Source: Thermoanaerobacterales bacterium UBA4880
GTDB lineage: Bacteria > Bacillota > Thermoanaerobacteria > Thermoanaerobacterales > UBA4877
Assembly: GCA_002399285.1 (NCBI GenBank)
Contig: DHDI01000012.1
Coordinates: 1-64,000, forward strand
Length of the DNA: 64,000 nucleotides
Reading direction: 5' to 3'
The notes beneath the pieces were generated by a model. That model ran no database searches and was not told the origin of the DNA. It worked only from the letters and a program-made list of their open reading frames with translations. Position 1 is the stretch's first letter, and each line of letters opens with the position of its first letter. Shown in pieces: positions 25,840 to 33,829 of this stretch. The position numbers were made by a program, and so were the translations under genes.

Positions 25840-26742
25840 ATGGCGAAAAGATATGCGGCGCTGCTGCTGATTATCACAGCGGTACTTACCGCAGGATGCT
25901 CGGGTAGGACGGCCAAGCAGGGCGATACCATTGTCGTGGGCTCTAAGAACTTTACCGAACAGCTCATCGTCGGCAATATGGCCGCCGATCTGATCGAAGC
26001 AAATACAAACCTGAATGTGGACAGGAAGCTCAATCTGGGCGGCACGGTAGCCTTCGACGCGCTGAAAAACGGCGGCGCCAAAGACGGCATAGACGTATAC
26101 GTGGAATATACCGGCACCGGACTGGTGGCGATATTGGATGAACAGCCCACCGCAGACCCCGGCGAGGCTTACGACAAGGTTAAGAAGGGCTTCGCGGAGA
26201 AATACGGCCTGGCCTGGCTGCAGCCTTGGGGATTCAACAACACATGGGCCATAGCGGTAAAACGGGATTTTGCGCAAAAAAACGATCTGCACACCATAAC
26301 CGACCTGGCCGGAATATCACAGGGTCTGGTATTCGGATGTTCGGTGGAATTTCCCGAGAGAGAGGACGGACTTCCGGGACTGGAAAAGACATACGGTCTT
26401 AAATTTAAAAACGTAAACGCCATGGACCCCGGCCTGCGCTACAAGGCGATAGACAGCGGAGCTTCCCAGGCGATGGATGCCTACACGACCGACGGACTGC
26501 TGGTATCGCACAAACTCGCTGTTTTGGAGGACGACAAACACTTTTTCCCTCCATACTATGCTGCTCCCATTATAAGGGAAGACGTGCTTAAAAAGCACCC
26601 CGAGCTTGAAGGCGTACTTGATAAACTGGCGGGCAAGATCGACGACAAGACCATGCAGCAGCTGAATTACCAGGTCGACGAGGAGGGCAAGGACCCCGCC
26701 GACGTCTCCAGGGAGTTTTTGAAGTCGCGGGGGCTTATATAA
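25840..26742 (+). CDS. Osmoprotectant/choline-binding lipoprotein (OpuAC-like)
   Basis: This 300-residue lipoprotein (lipobox LTAGCS) belongs to the glycine betaine/carnitine/choline binding family, OpuCC/OsmX branch. Visible features are VGSKNFTEQLIVGNMAADLI, GTVAFDAL, DVYVEYTGTGL and WLQPWGFNNTWAIAV, whose aromatic residues line the quaternary-amine pocket in relatives. The usual ATPase and permease genes are missing from both sides, so the partner transporter would have to be elsewhere. The next gene (pcp) starts 28 bases later. Confidence 0.9.
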   Translation: MAKRYAALLLIITAVLTAGCSGRTAKQGDTIVVGSKNFTEQLIVGNMAADLIEANTNLNVDRKLNLGGTVAFDALKNGGAKDGIDVYVEYTGTGLVAILDEQPTADPGEAYDKVKKGFAEKYGLAWLQPWGFNNTWAIAVKRDFAQKNDLHTITDLAGISQGLVFGCSVEFPEREDGLPGLEKTYGLKFKNVNAMDPGLRYKAIDSGASQAMDAYTTDGLLVSHKLAVLEDDKHFFPPYYAAPIIREDVLKKHPELEGVLDKLAGKIDDKTMQQLNYQVDEEGKDPADVSREFLKSRGLI

Positions 26743-26770
26743 CTTGGCAAATATATGAGGGGGCGAGATC

Positions 26771-27394
26771 ATGTCTAAAATCTTGTTGACGGGTTTTGGG
26801 CCGTTCGGGGGGCAAGAGATAAATCCCTCCGGGCTGGCGGCAGAAAAGCTGAAAGGTAAAAATATCGGCGGGCTGGAGGTGGTCGTGGGGATCATTCCGG
26901 TAGTGACAAGGAAATGCATAGCCGATACGATAAAACTTATTGAAGAGCATCATCCGGCGGCCGTGCTGAATATCGGCCAGGCCGGCGGCAGGATGGAGAT
27001 AAGCATAGAAAAGGTCGCCGTCAACATAAGGGATTACAGGATACCCGACAACGAGGGCAATCAGCCGAGAAATGCTCCCGTCGTCGAGGACGGGCCTGAT
27101 GCGTATTTCGCAACCATTCCCATAGAAAAGATCGCCGGCAAAATGGTGGAGGATGCGGTGCCGGCTTCGGTGTCGTACACCGCGGGTACCTACTGCTGCA
27201 ACGAGGTCTTTTATGGAGTGTCCCATTATATACATAGGAATGACCTCAAAATATCCAACGGGTTCATCCACATCCCGTTTATACCGCAGCAGGCGGCGGG
27301 AGCCAAACCGCCCCGGCCGAGTCTTTCCTTAGATACCATGGTAATCGGACTTGAAACGGCTATAGAGACCATTGCCGAATATCTAAATCAATGA
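26771..27394 (+). CDS. pcp: Pyroglutamyl-peptidase I
   Basis: This 207-residue cysteine peptidase removes N-terminal pyroglutamate from peptides. The MSKILLTGFGPFGGQEINPS start, the Glu region (NIGQAGGRMEISIEKVAVN), the catalytic Cys in TAGTYCCNEVFYG, and the His in NGFIHIPFIP are all present. GGGGGCGAG precedes the ATG. It fits the peptide-degradation theme of the window. Confidence 0.95.
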   Translation: MSKILLTGFGPFGGQEINPSGLAAEKLKGKNIGGLEVVVGIIPVVTRKCIADTIKLIEEHHPAAVLNIGQAGGRMEISIEKVAVNIRDYRIPDNEGNQPRNAPVVEDGPDAYFATIPIEKIAGKMVEDAVPASVSYTAGTYCCNEVFYGVSHYIHRNDLKISNGFIHIPFIPQQAAGAKPPRPSLSLDTMVIGLETAIETIAEYLNQ

Positions 27395-27488
27395 AGCTGA
27401 TTTTGTTTTTATAGTTTATATGACCGGGAATATTTGCCATTATCTACTTAGCTATACATAAGTGTTTTTAAGGGGGATGAGACGTTAA

Positions 27489-28400
27489 ATGGGCTGGATG
27501 ATCATAGGTACCTGGAGAATGGCCCTGGAGGGAATTGCAAAGTCTGCGGAAATGTTGGAGAACGGCGGCAGCGCTGGGGATTGTGTGGAAAACGCAATAA
27601 AAATGGTCGAAGACTGCCCGTATTACGAATCGGTCGGCTGCGGCGGCCTTCCCAATGAAAATGGGGAAGTGGAGCTCGACGCCGGCTATATGGACGGAGA
27701 TAGTTTATCTTTTGGAGCGGTTGGAGGTATCAGGGATTTTAAAAACCCTGTCAGTATAGCCAGAAGGCTGAGCCAGGAAAAGGTCAATTGTTTTTTGACC
27801 GGCAGCGGAGCCGAAGAGTTTGCGCATAGATCCGGGTTTGAGAGAAAGAATATGCTCACCGAAAGCGCGGCCATGCGTTATAGGAATAAACTGAACGAGA
27901 CCGGCAGGGATCTGATCCCCTATGAAGGTCATGATACGGTGGGAGTCGTGGCTCTGGACAAAAATCATTCGGTGGCGTGCGGAACCTCCACCAGCGGCCT
28001 GTTTATGAAGAGGCGGGGCAGATTGGGCGATTCCCCGGTCTGCGGTCCCGGATTTTATGCGGACAGCAGGGTGGGAGGATGCGTTGCCACCGGGCTGGGC
28101 GAGGATATAATGAAGGGGTGCGTTTCGTATGAGGCGGTCAGATTGATGGAGGAAGGGCACAGCCCTCAGGACGCTGCGGATATAGCCGTATCGAAACTCT
28201 GCGGACGGTTTGCGGAAAGACACAGGGAGATCGGAGACGTTTCCGTTGTTTGTTTAAATAATAGGGGCGAATTCGGTGCGGCCACCAACATAGGCGAGTT
28301 CTCCTTTGCAGCCGCAGCCGAAGGCCTGCCGCCGGCCGTGTATGTCTGCTCGGTCAGGGACGGCAGGACGGTCTACGAAGCGGAAGCTCGGAATATTTGA
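27489..28400 (+). CDS. Isoaspartyl peptidase / aspartylglucosaminidase-like Ntn hydrolase
   Basis: This 303-residue precursor belongs to the T2 asparaginase family, which cleaves itself before a Thr nucleophile. That Thr lies in GHDTVGVVALD, giving alpha and beta chains of about 145 and 155 residues. Other family marks are IGTWRMALEG at the start, the AGYMDGDSLSFGAVGGI segment, SVACGTSTSG, and ATGLGEDIMKG. The GTW start and GHDT are closer to glycosylasparaginases than to plant-type IaaA. Substrate (isoaspartyl peptide, asparagine or GlcNAc-Asn) is undecided. GGGGGATG lies 12 bases before the ATG, a rather long spacing. Confidence 0.88.
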   Translation: MGWMIIGTWRMALEGIAKSAEMLENGGSAGDCVENAIKMVEDCPYYESVGCGGLPNENGEVELDAGYMDGDSLSFGAVGGIRDFKNPVSIARRLSQEKVNCFLTGSGAEEFAHRSGFERKNMLTESAAMRYRNKLNETGRDLIPYEGHDTVGVVALDKNHSVACGTSTSGLFMKRRGRLGDSPVCGPGFYADSRVGGCVATGLGEDIMKGCVSYEAVRLMEEGHSPQDAADIAVSKLCGRFAERHREIGDVSVVCLNNRGEFGAATNIGEFSFAAAAEGLPPAVYVCSVRDGRTVYEAEARNI

Positions 28401-28454
28401 CTGGGAGTCTTGGATAGGTATTATGAGGAAGGGCTGGAAGAGATATGATAATAG

Positions 28455-28480
28455 TACCCCGGTGGTCTCGCCGGGGTATA
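28455..28480. terminator. Bidirectional terminator
   Basis: TACCCCGG and CCGGGGTA pair around an eight-base loop, in the space between the convergent Ntn hydrolase and metallo-beta-lactamase-fold genes. Confidence 0.7.
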
Positions 28481-28489
28481 TTTATACCA

Positions 28490-29251
28490 TCATAATCGGA
28501 CAGCCCAATCACCGTAATCAAAGGTGCCGCTGCCATGATGCAATTTACCGCCGGCATTCAGCCGGCGCAAAGCGTCGCGCATACGTATCAGGATCTCCGG
28601 TTGAATGTCTAAGCTGTGATGGCCCGGAAACACTCTTTCCACGGGCAATGCGGATATTTTCTCCAGCGACGCAAGATACGCCTGCGGGTCGGTGGAAGGG
28701 TAGTATGCGAACAGTGTGCCCTTGTAGACGAGATCGCCGGTAAACAGGTATCCGCGCTGCGGTTCCCAAAAGCATAGATGTCCCGGAGAGTGCCCGGGCG
28801 TATGCAGTGCGGTGATCACGCGTCCGCCCAGGTCGATGGCGTCGCCGTCCTGCAGTATGCGCGAAGGTACTCCGCGAAAGAGCTGATAAGTGCTGACGTC
28901 ATAACCCTCCGGCGCATCGCAGCGGTCTATGACCATGCTCCGGACGGTATCCAGCGTAAGTGGAAATTGGCCGTTCAGCCAGTCCAATTCCGCCTCATGG
29001 GCGCAGAAATCCGGGTAGTATTCGAGTCCGCCGATATGATCCCAATGGATATGCGTGGCCGCGGCGGTCACCGGCTTGCCGGTCAGCTTTTTCACTTCTT
29101 GGGAGATATTGCGGATGCCAAGCCCGGTGTCGATGAGCAGGCAGCGTTCCTCACCTTCCAACAGGTAGCAGTGGGTCTCCTCCCAATGGCGGTATTCGCT
29201 TATTATGTGGGTATCGGGATCGATTTGATCGACTGTAAACCATTTTTCCAT
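28490..29251 (-). CDS. Metallo-beta-lactamase fold hydrolase
   Basis: This 253-residue protein has the MBL metal-binding signature THIHWDHIGG, then HTPGHSPGHL, FTGDLVYKG and PGHH for the remaining ligands, so the dinuclear site looks complete. The start is ATG 29251, preceded by AAAGGAG. Closest resemblance is to general MBL-fold hydrolases (glyoxalase II or lactonase like); no partner gene indicates a substrate. Confidence 0.85.
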   Translation of the reverse strand: MEKWFTVDQIDPDTHIISEYRHWEETHCYLLEGEERCLLIDTGLGIRNISQEVKKLTGKPVTAAATHIHWDHIGGLEYYPDFCAHEAELDWLNGQFPLTLDTVRSMVIDRCDAPEGYDVSTYQLFRGVPSRILQDGDAIDLGGRVITALHTPGHSPGHLCFWEPQRGYLFTGDLVYKGTLFAYYPSTDPQAYLASLEKISALPVERVFPGHHSLDIQPEILIRMRDALRRLNAGGKLHHGSGTFDYGDWAVRL

Positions 29252-29423
29252 TTTGATCACTCCTTTCGCGGGGTGTGAGGCAAGTTTACCCAAGCGGCAA
29301 TTAAGTTATACAAAATTGCCGCTGCGTATCCGATCATGCCCAAACCACGTTATTGCCTTTGCATATGGCTGCAGAGGTATATTTGCGGCAGGCTTCATGA
29401 AGCCTGCCATCATGTTACGAGTC

Positions 29424-29463
29424 GCAGACAAACTGTCAGGCCGTGACTTGATCGTCGGCCTGG
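29424..29463 (-). repeat. Dispersed stop-adjacent repeat, short copy D
   Basis: Read on the minus strand it runs CCCAGGCCGACGAT, GTCACGGCCTG, CAGTTTGTCTGC. It keeps the outer stem but lacks the central hairpin. It begins seven bases after the pyrD stop codon. Confidence 0.75.
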
Positions 29464-29470
29464 GTAAATA

Positions 29471-30376
29471 TCAATCCCTTAAACTGCCGATAAACTCATT
29501 TATGTCCTCTATATGTCTTTGTTCCATAAAGTTTTGTATGCCCACGATCATCTCCGCCATGACGTCCGGCCTGCTCAAATTCGCCAGGCCGGCCTGCACC
29601 GCGTTTGCGCCTATCATGAGGTATTCCAGGGCGTCTTTGTAATTTGCAATGCCGCCTGAAGCTATTATGGGTATATCCATAACGTGCCTCACCTCATATA
29701 CCAGCCGCTGAGTTATGGGCTTTATGGCCGGGCCGGATAGACCGCCCAGCACGTTTCCCAGCACCGGCCTGCCGGTGTCCAGGTCCACGGCCAGGCCGAG
29801 GTATGTATTGGCTATGGTGAGGGCGTCGGCTCCGCCGTCTGCCGCGGCTGCGGCTATCTCCGTGATGTCCGTGACGTTGGGGCTGAGCTTTACTATGACC
29901 GGCCGCGTGGCCGCATCCTTTACTATCCTCGTCACCCTGCGGGTCTCGCCCGCGTACACGCCGAAGGCCTTTCCTCCCGCTTCTATATTGGGGCAGGATA
30001 TGTTTACCTCGTAGGCCGCTATGCCCTCCGCCTCTTCCAGTATCGCGGCCACCTCGCCGTATTCTTCCGCGGAGGTGCCGGCTATGCTGGCTATTATGGG
30101 TACTCCAGCCGCTCTCATGGCGGGGAGCTTGTCATCCACGAAATTTCGCACGCCGCCGTTCTGTATGCCGACGGAGTTCATGGCTCCGCAGGATGTTTCC
30201 GCTATCCGCGGGGGCGGGTTGCCCAGTCTGGGTTCCAAGGTGACGCTCTTGGCGACGACCGCGCCCGGAGCTGTTATATCCGTATAGGAAGCGTACTCGG
30301 CCTGGCCGAATGTCCCGGAAGCGTTCATCACGGGATTGCTCAGCTTTATGCCCGCTATCTCTACCTCCATATTCAT
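29471..30376 (-). CDS. pyrD: Dihydroorotate dehydrogenase, class 1 (type B-like)
   Basis: This 301-residue flavoenzyme oxidises dihydroorotate to orotate in pyrimidine synthesis. The VEIAGIKLSNPVMNASGTFG start, EVNISCPNIEAGGKAFG with the catalytic Cys, KLSPNVTDI, LGGLSGPAIKP and IIASGGI motifs are those of class 1B enzymes. Those normally work with an iron-sulfur flavoprotein PyrK, which is not present here. It lies downstream of pyrC on the same strand, 112 bases apart. GGAGG precedes the ATG. Confidence 0.93.
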   Translation of the reverse strand: MNMEVEIAGIKLSNPVMNASGTFGQAEYASYTDITAPGAVVAKSVTLEPRLGNPPPRIAETSCGAMNSVGIQNGGVRNFVDDKLPAMRAAGVPIIASIAGTSAEEYGEVAAILEEAEGIAAYEVNISCPNIEAGGKAFGVYAGETRRVTRIVKDAATRPVIVKLSPNVTDITEIAAAAADGGADALTIANTYLGLAVDLDTGRPVLGNVLGGLSGPAIKPITQRLVYEVRHVMDIPIIASGGIANYKDALEYLMIGANAVQAGLANLSRPDVMAEMIVGIQNFMEQRHIEDINEFIGSLRD

Positions 30377-30399
30377 GTTATGGCCTCCTTTATATTGCC

Positions 30400-30488
30400 C
30401 GTATTATGTAAGCTAATATGTTATCCTGTTTCACTGTGCTTTTATTATTTCAGAGATGTTTCAGACTCTATTCTCTGCTCTTTATCCT
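30400..30488 (-). other. Purine-rich spacer between pyrC and pyrD
   Basis: Read on the minus strand, the spacer is a run of GATAGA/GAGGA-type purine repeats. Short GATGATAGATGATAG sequence also follows the third M42 gene at 9310-9330. No terminator or ribosomal switch is visible. Confidence 0.4.
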
Positions 30489-31775
30489 CTATCTATCATC
30501 TATCCTCTTTCCTCTCTCCTCTGTATATACGACCCTGCCACTGCATATGGTCTTTTTGATCTTTCCCGTGAGCTGTGCACCCATATACGGCGAATTAGCC
30601 GATTTGGAGCGGAATCCGCTTACCTGCCATTCTTCCGCGGGGTCGAATATGGTTATGTCCGCCCGGCCTCCCTCCCTGATATATCCCCGGTCTAAGGAGT
30701 ATATGCCCGCGGGCCCGGCCGTGAGTTTGTATATGAGCTGGTTCAAGGTGATATGGCCGGGTCGCACCAAGTACGTCATGCACACGGCGAAGGCCGTCTC
30801 CAGCCCTATCATGCCGCTGGGCGCCTGCGCAAAGGGGACGTCCTTCTCCGCAGCGGCATGAGGGGCATGGTCGGTGGCTATGGCGTCTATGGTGCCGTCT
30901 TTAAGTCCGGCGATTATGGCAAGCCTGTCCTGCTCCGCCCGCAGGGGAGGGTTTACCTTGGCGCTGGTCCCGCGCTCATGCACCGCCACCTCGGTAAGGC
31001 TGAGGTGATGGGGCGTGGCCTCCGCCGTTATATGGGCGCCCATCCTCTTGGCCTGCCTTATCATGTCGACTGAGAGCGCCGAGCTTACATGCTGTATATG
31101 TATCCTGCAGCCCGTCTCCGCGGCCAGTACCGCATCCCGGGCTATCAATATCTCCTCCGCGGCTGCCGGCGCGCCCTTGAGGCCCAGCCTTGCGGCCGCC
31201 GGCCCGCTGTTTACGCCGGGATCTTCTATTAACCGGCTATCCTCCTCATGGAAGGACAGCACGGCGTCCGATTTAGCAGCCTCTCTCATAGCTTCAAGGA
31301 CGGTCTGCGGGTTTGATATACCCTTGCCGTCGTCCGAGAAACCTACCGCGCCTGCCTGTAAAAGAGCATCGAAGTCGGTAAGTTCCCCGCCGCGCAGGCC
31401 TTGGGTTATGCAGGCAGCCTGCAGCACCTCTATGTCTGCGTCTTTGGCTCTGTCCAGTATATATTGGAGCGTATCCGCATTGTCCACCGGAGGGAGGGTA
31501 TTTGCCATGCAGATGACCGTGGTATATCCGCCTGCCGCCGCAGCCGCAGCTCCGGTGTATATGTCCTCCTTGTGCGTCTGCCCGGGGTCGCGGAAATGGC
31601 TGTGTATGTCCACGAATCCCGGGCATACGGCAAGCCCGCCTGCGTCAATGACCTTACAGCCGCAGGAAATGTCTTTACCTATCTTCACGATCTTTTCTCC
31701 GTCTATGAGTATATCGCCGGTCCCGTCGGCGCCGGATAGCGGGTCTATTATGCGGCCGCCCTTTATCAGAAGCAT
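30489..31775 (-). CDS. pyrC: Dihydroorotase, class I
   Basis: This 428-residue zinc amidohydrolase interconverts carbamoyl aspartate and dihydroorotate. Metal motifs include VDIHSHFRDPGQTHKED with the HxH pair, FHEEDSRLI, IHIQHVSSA, HITAEATPHHLSLT and the ATDHAPHA Asp. Length is right for Bacillus-type PyrC. It shares a strand and order with pyrD. The carB/carA and pyrB genes are not in this window. Confidence 0.95.
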   Translation of the reverse strand: MLLIKGGRIIDPLSGADGTGDILIDGEKIVKIGKDISCGCKVIDAGGLAVCPGFVDIHSHFRDPGQTHKEDIYTGAAAAAAGGYTTVICMANTLPPVDNADTLQYILDRAKDADIEVLQAACITQGLRGGELTDFDALLQAGAVGFSDDGKGISNPQTVLEAMREAAKSDAVLSFHEEDSRLIEDPGVNSGPAAARLGLKGAPAAAEEILIARDAVLAAETGCRIHIQHVSSALSVDMIRQAKRMGAHITAEATPHHLSLTEVAVHERGTSAKVNPPLRAEQDRLAIIAGLKDGTIDAIATDHAPHAAAEKDVPFAQAPSGMIGLETAFAVCMTYLVRPGHITLNQLIYKLTAGPAGIYSLDRGYIREGGRADITIFDPAEEWQVSGFRSKSANSPYMGAQLTGKIKKTICSGRVVYTEERGKRIDDR

Positions 31776-31893
31776 AGCAATACCTCCCTCAAAGATTTCA
31801 TTATCCTCATTACTTAAATATACAATTTTTTGCCGTTCTGCACAAGTTGAACTTGATGATCTTACATGAGATAATGGCAGTGGGGGGATGGAT

Positions 31894-32511
31894 ATGAGAA
31901 TATATGATATCTCGATGCCGATCTGCCATGATATGACGGTCTATAAAGACAGGGAAGAGAATAGGCCGGTTTGCGAGATGACCAGGGATTACCCGGAAGG
32001 AGCTCGGGAGTCTAAGATATGCATGGGCATGCATACGGGCACCCATGTGGACGCGCCCAAGCACATGATCGAGGGCGGCGACGGCATAGACGCTCTGGAC
32101 CTGCGCCAGGTGGTGACGGAATGCAGGGTGCTGGACCTGACCTACTTCACGGGCGGGATAACGCAGCAGGGCCTGGCCGACAAGGACATACAGCTTGGCG
32201 AATTCATACTTCTCAAGACTAAAAATTCCTTTGAAGATGCCTTCGATCCCGAGTTCGTATATCTCGGAGAATCGGGAGCGCGGTTTTTGGCGGATAAGAG
32301 AATAAAGGGCGTCGGCATAGACGCTCTAGGTATAGAAAGGGCCCAGCCCGGCCACCAAACGCATATAACCCTTTTTAAAAGCGGCATAACCATAATCGAA
32401 GGACTGCGGCTCAAGAATATACCCGAGGGCAGATATTTTCTTTCCGCGGCGCCGCTGTCTGTAGTGGACGCAGACGGAGCGCCCGCAAGGGCCGTCCTCA
32501 TAGATGCATGA
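31894..32511 (+). CDS. Cyclase family protein (KynB-like hydrolase)
   Basis: This 205-residue protein has the cyclase/arylformamidase metal signature HTGTHVDAPKH, an IYDISMPICHDMTVY start and GVGIDALGIE. KynB members hydrolyse N-formylkynurenine; others act on isatin or cyclic amides. No tryptophan-degradation genes are nearby. ATG 31894 was chosen since GGGGGG lies six bases upstream; an ATG six bases earlier is too close to it. Confidence 0.85.
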   Translation: MRIYDISMPICHDMTVYKDREENRPVCEMTRDYPEGARESKICMGMHTGTHVDAPKHMIEGGDGIDALDLRQVVTECRVLDLTYFTGGITQQGLADKDIQLGEFILLKTKNSFEDAFDPEFVYLGESGARFLADKRIKGVGIDALGIERAQPGHQTHITLFKSGITIIEGLRLKNIPEGRYFLSAAPLSVVDADGAPARAVLIDA

Positions 32512-32530
32512 TATTTATTGCGGGAGAAAA

Positions 32531-32560
32531 CAGGGGTGAGCCGAATTTCGCTCACCCCTG
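32531..32560. terminator. Stem-loop between convergent genes
   Basis: CAGGGGTGAGC and GCTCACCCCTG form an 11-base perfect stem with an eight-base loop. T-runs are weak, but its location between two convergent stops suggests a shared terminator. Confidence 0.7.
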
Positions 32561-32574
32561 ACATATGCGCTTGT

Positions 32575-33135
32575 TTATTTTAGAATGGTCACCGTTCCCT
32601 GTTTTCTCTCGGCGGCCGCGGGCGTTTCGCCTGCCTTATATCCGAATCCCGCGGCGGCGCATACGTTAAAGTCCTTGGGTATCTGCAGCTCGTCCTTCAA
32701 TTGCTTTCCGCCCTCGCTCAGCAGCAGATTGAATATGGCGTGTATCCAGCATGCGCCTATATTCAAGGACTCCGCAGCCAAAAACATATTTTCCATGGCG
32801 AGCGCGCAGTCTATCTGAGGAGCGATGGTCTTCGTATCTCCCGATATTATGATAACTGTCGGAGCGTTATAAAAGATACTGAAGTCTGGCGACGCAGCCA
32901 TTTTGGCCATTTGCGGGTTGGGCGATTTGGCTATGGCATCCTTGCAGGCCCGGTTCAATTTGTTCAGCATATCCTTGTTCTGAACGACGGTAAAGTGCCA
33001 GGGCTGCTCATTGGCAGCGCTGGGGGCATATTTTCCCGCTTCTATCAATTGATTCAGGTCGCCCTCGCTTATCTGCTGCCGTTTATAACTTCTGGTGCTC
33101 CTTCTCTTGAGTATGGTATTGATGGTCTCGTTCAT
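32575..33135 (-). CDS. Nitroreductase family protein
   Basis: This 186-residue FMN protein has ILKRRSTRSYKRQQI at the start, KYAPSAANEQPWHFTVV for FMN binding, and ESLNIGACWIHAIF. It matches small NADPH- or ferredoxin-linked nitroreductases. The physiological substrate is not evident. AAAGGAGATA lies before the ATG. Confidence 0.88.
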   Translation of the reverse strand: MNETINTILKRRSTRSYKRQQISEGDLNQLIEAGKYAPSAANEQPWHFTVVQNKDMLNKLNRACKDAIAKSPNPQMAKMAASPDFSIFYNAPTVIIISGDTKTIAPQIDCALAMENMFLAAESLNIGACWIHAIFNLLLSEGGKQLKDELQIPKDFNVCAAAGFGYKAGETPAAAERKQGTVTILK

Positions 33136-33376
33136 AAAAAATATCTCCTTTCTATCGCTGGTATAAATTTCTCTTTCTAATGATATTATATCAAACTCAA
33201 CAAATTTTACTTTATCCCGACGGTTTTTTTATTAAGAATTTGTTATTTAATACCAATCACAAGTATCTGGATTTATTTCAGGTATCATTATATAATAGTC
33301 TAAAGAAAAACAAGAATAAAAACCAAGAAAATATCAATAGTATGATATGAAAAAAATAATTGAAAGGAGAAATGAC

Positions 33377-33811
33377 ATGGACGAATTGGAAAAGGTAGAT
33401 TTGATAAAGGACAGGACGGGAGTCAGCTATAAGGAGGCTAAGGAAGCCCTTGACGCCAATGACGGAGACGTGGTGAAGGCCCTCGTATACCTGGAGGACA
33501 ATAAAAAATCATGGACGGAGAGCATGAACGTCGCGGGATCGGACCTCATAGACAAGGTGAAGGAGATCGTCAAAATGGGGAACGTGACCAAGATAAGGAT
33601 AAAAAAGGATGATAAGGTGATAATGGACATACCGGTAACGGCGGGCGCCATATCGACCGTACTGCTGCCGCAGCTCACCTTAGTGGGCGCAGCCGTGGCG
33701 CTGGTCGCCAACTGCACCATAGAGATAGAGAGACCTAACAGCGGCACCGTCACGCTTATAGAGGAAAAGGAAGACAAGCATGATAAGCATGATGATAACC
33801 CCGGGGAGTAA
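33377..33811 (+). CDS. DUF4342 protein with UBA-like N-terminus
   Basis: This 144-residue protein begins with a UBA/EF-Ts-like three-helix segment (VDLIKDRTGVSYKEAKEALD, DGDVVKALVYLED), followed by a DUF4342 domain with KIRIKKDDKVIMDIPVTAG and a hydrophobic stretch LLPQLTLVGAAVALVANC. The tail is rich in His, Asp and Lys. The ATG at 33377 has GAAAGGAG at proper spacing. Function is unknown. Confidence 0.8.
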   Translation: MDELEKVDLIKDRTGVSYKEAKEALDANDGDVVKALVYLEDNKKSWTESMNVAGSDLIDKVKEIVKMGNVTKIRIKKDDKVIMDIPVTAGAISTVLLPQLTLVGAAVALVANCTIEIERPNSGTVTLIEEKEDKHDKHDDNPGE

Positions 33812-33829
33812 TTTCTTCCCCGGGTTTTT
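33797..33829. terminator. Bidirectional terminator overlapping the DUF4342 stop
   Basis: ACCCCGGGGAG pairs with CTTCCCCGGGT with one bulge, followed by TTTTT. The stop codon lies in the loop, and the convergent PRD regulator gene ends at its other side. Confidence 0.75.

Noticed and set aside
31776-31893. Region upstream of pyrC examined for a PyrR attenuator
   Set aside because: No antiterminator/terminator pair or PyrR binding motif was found.
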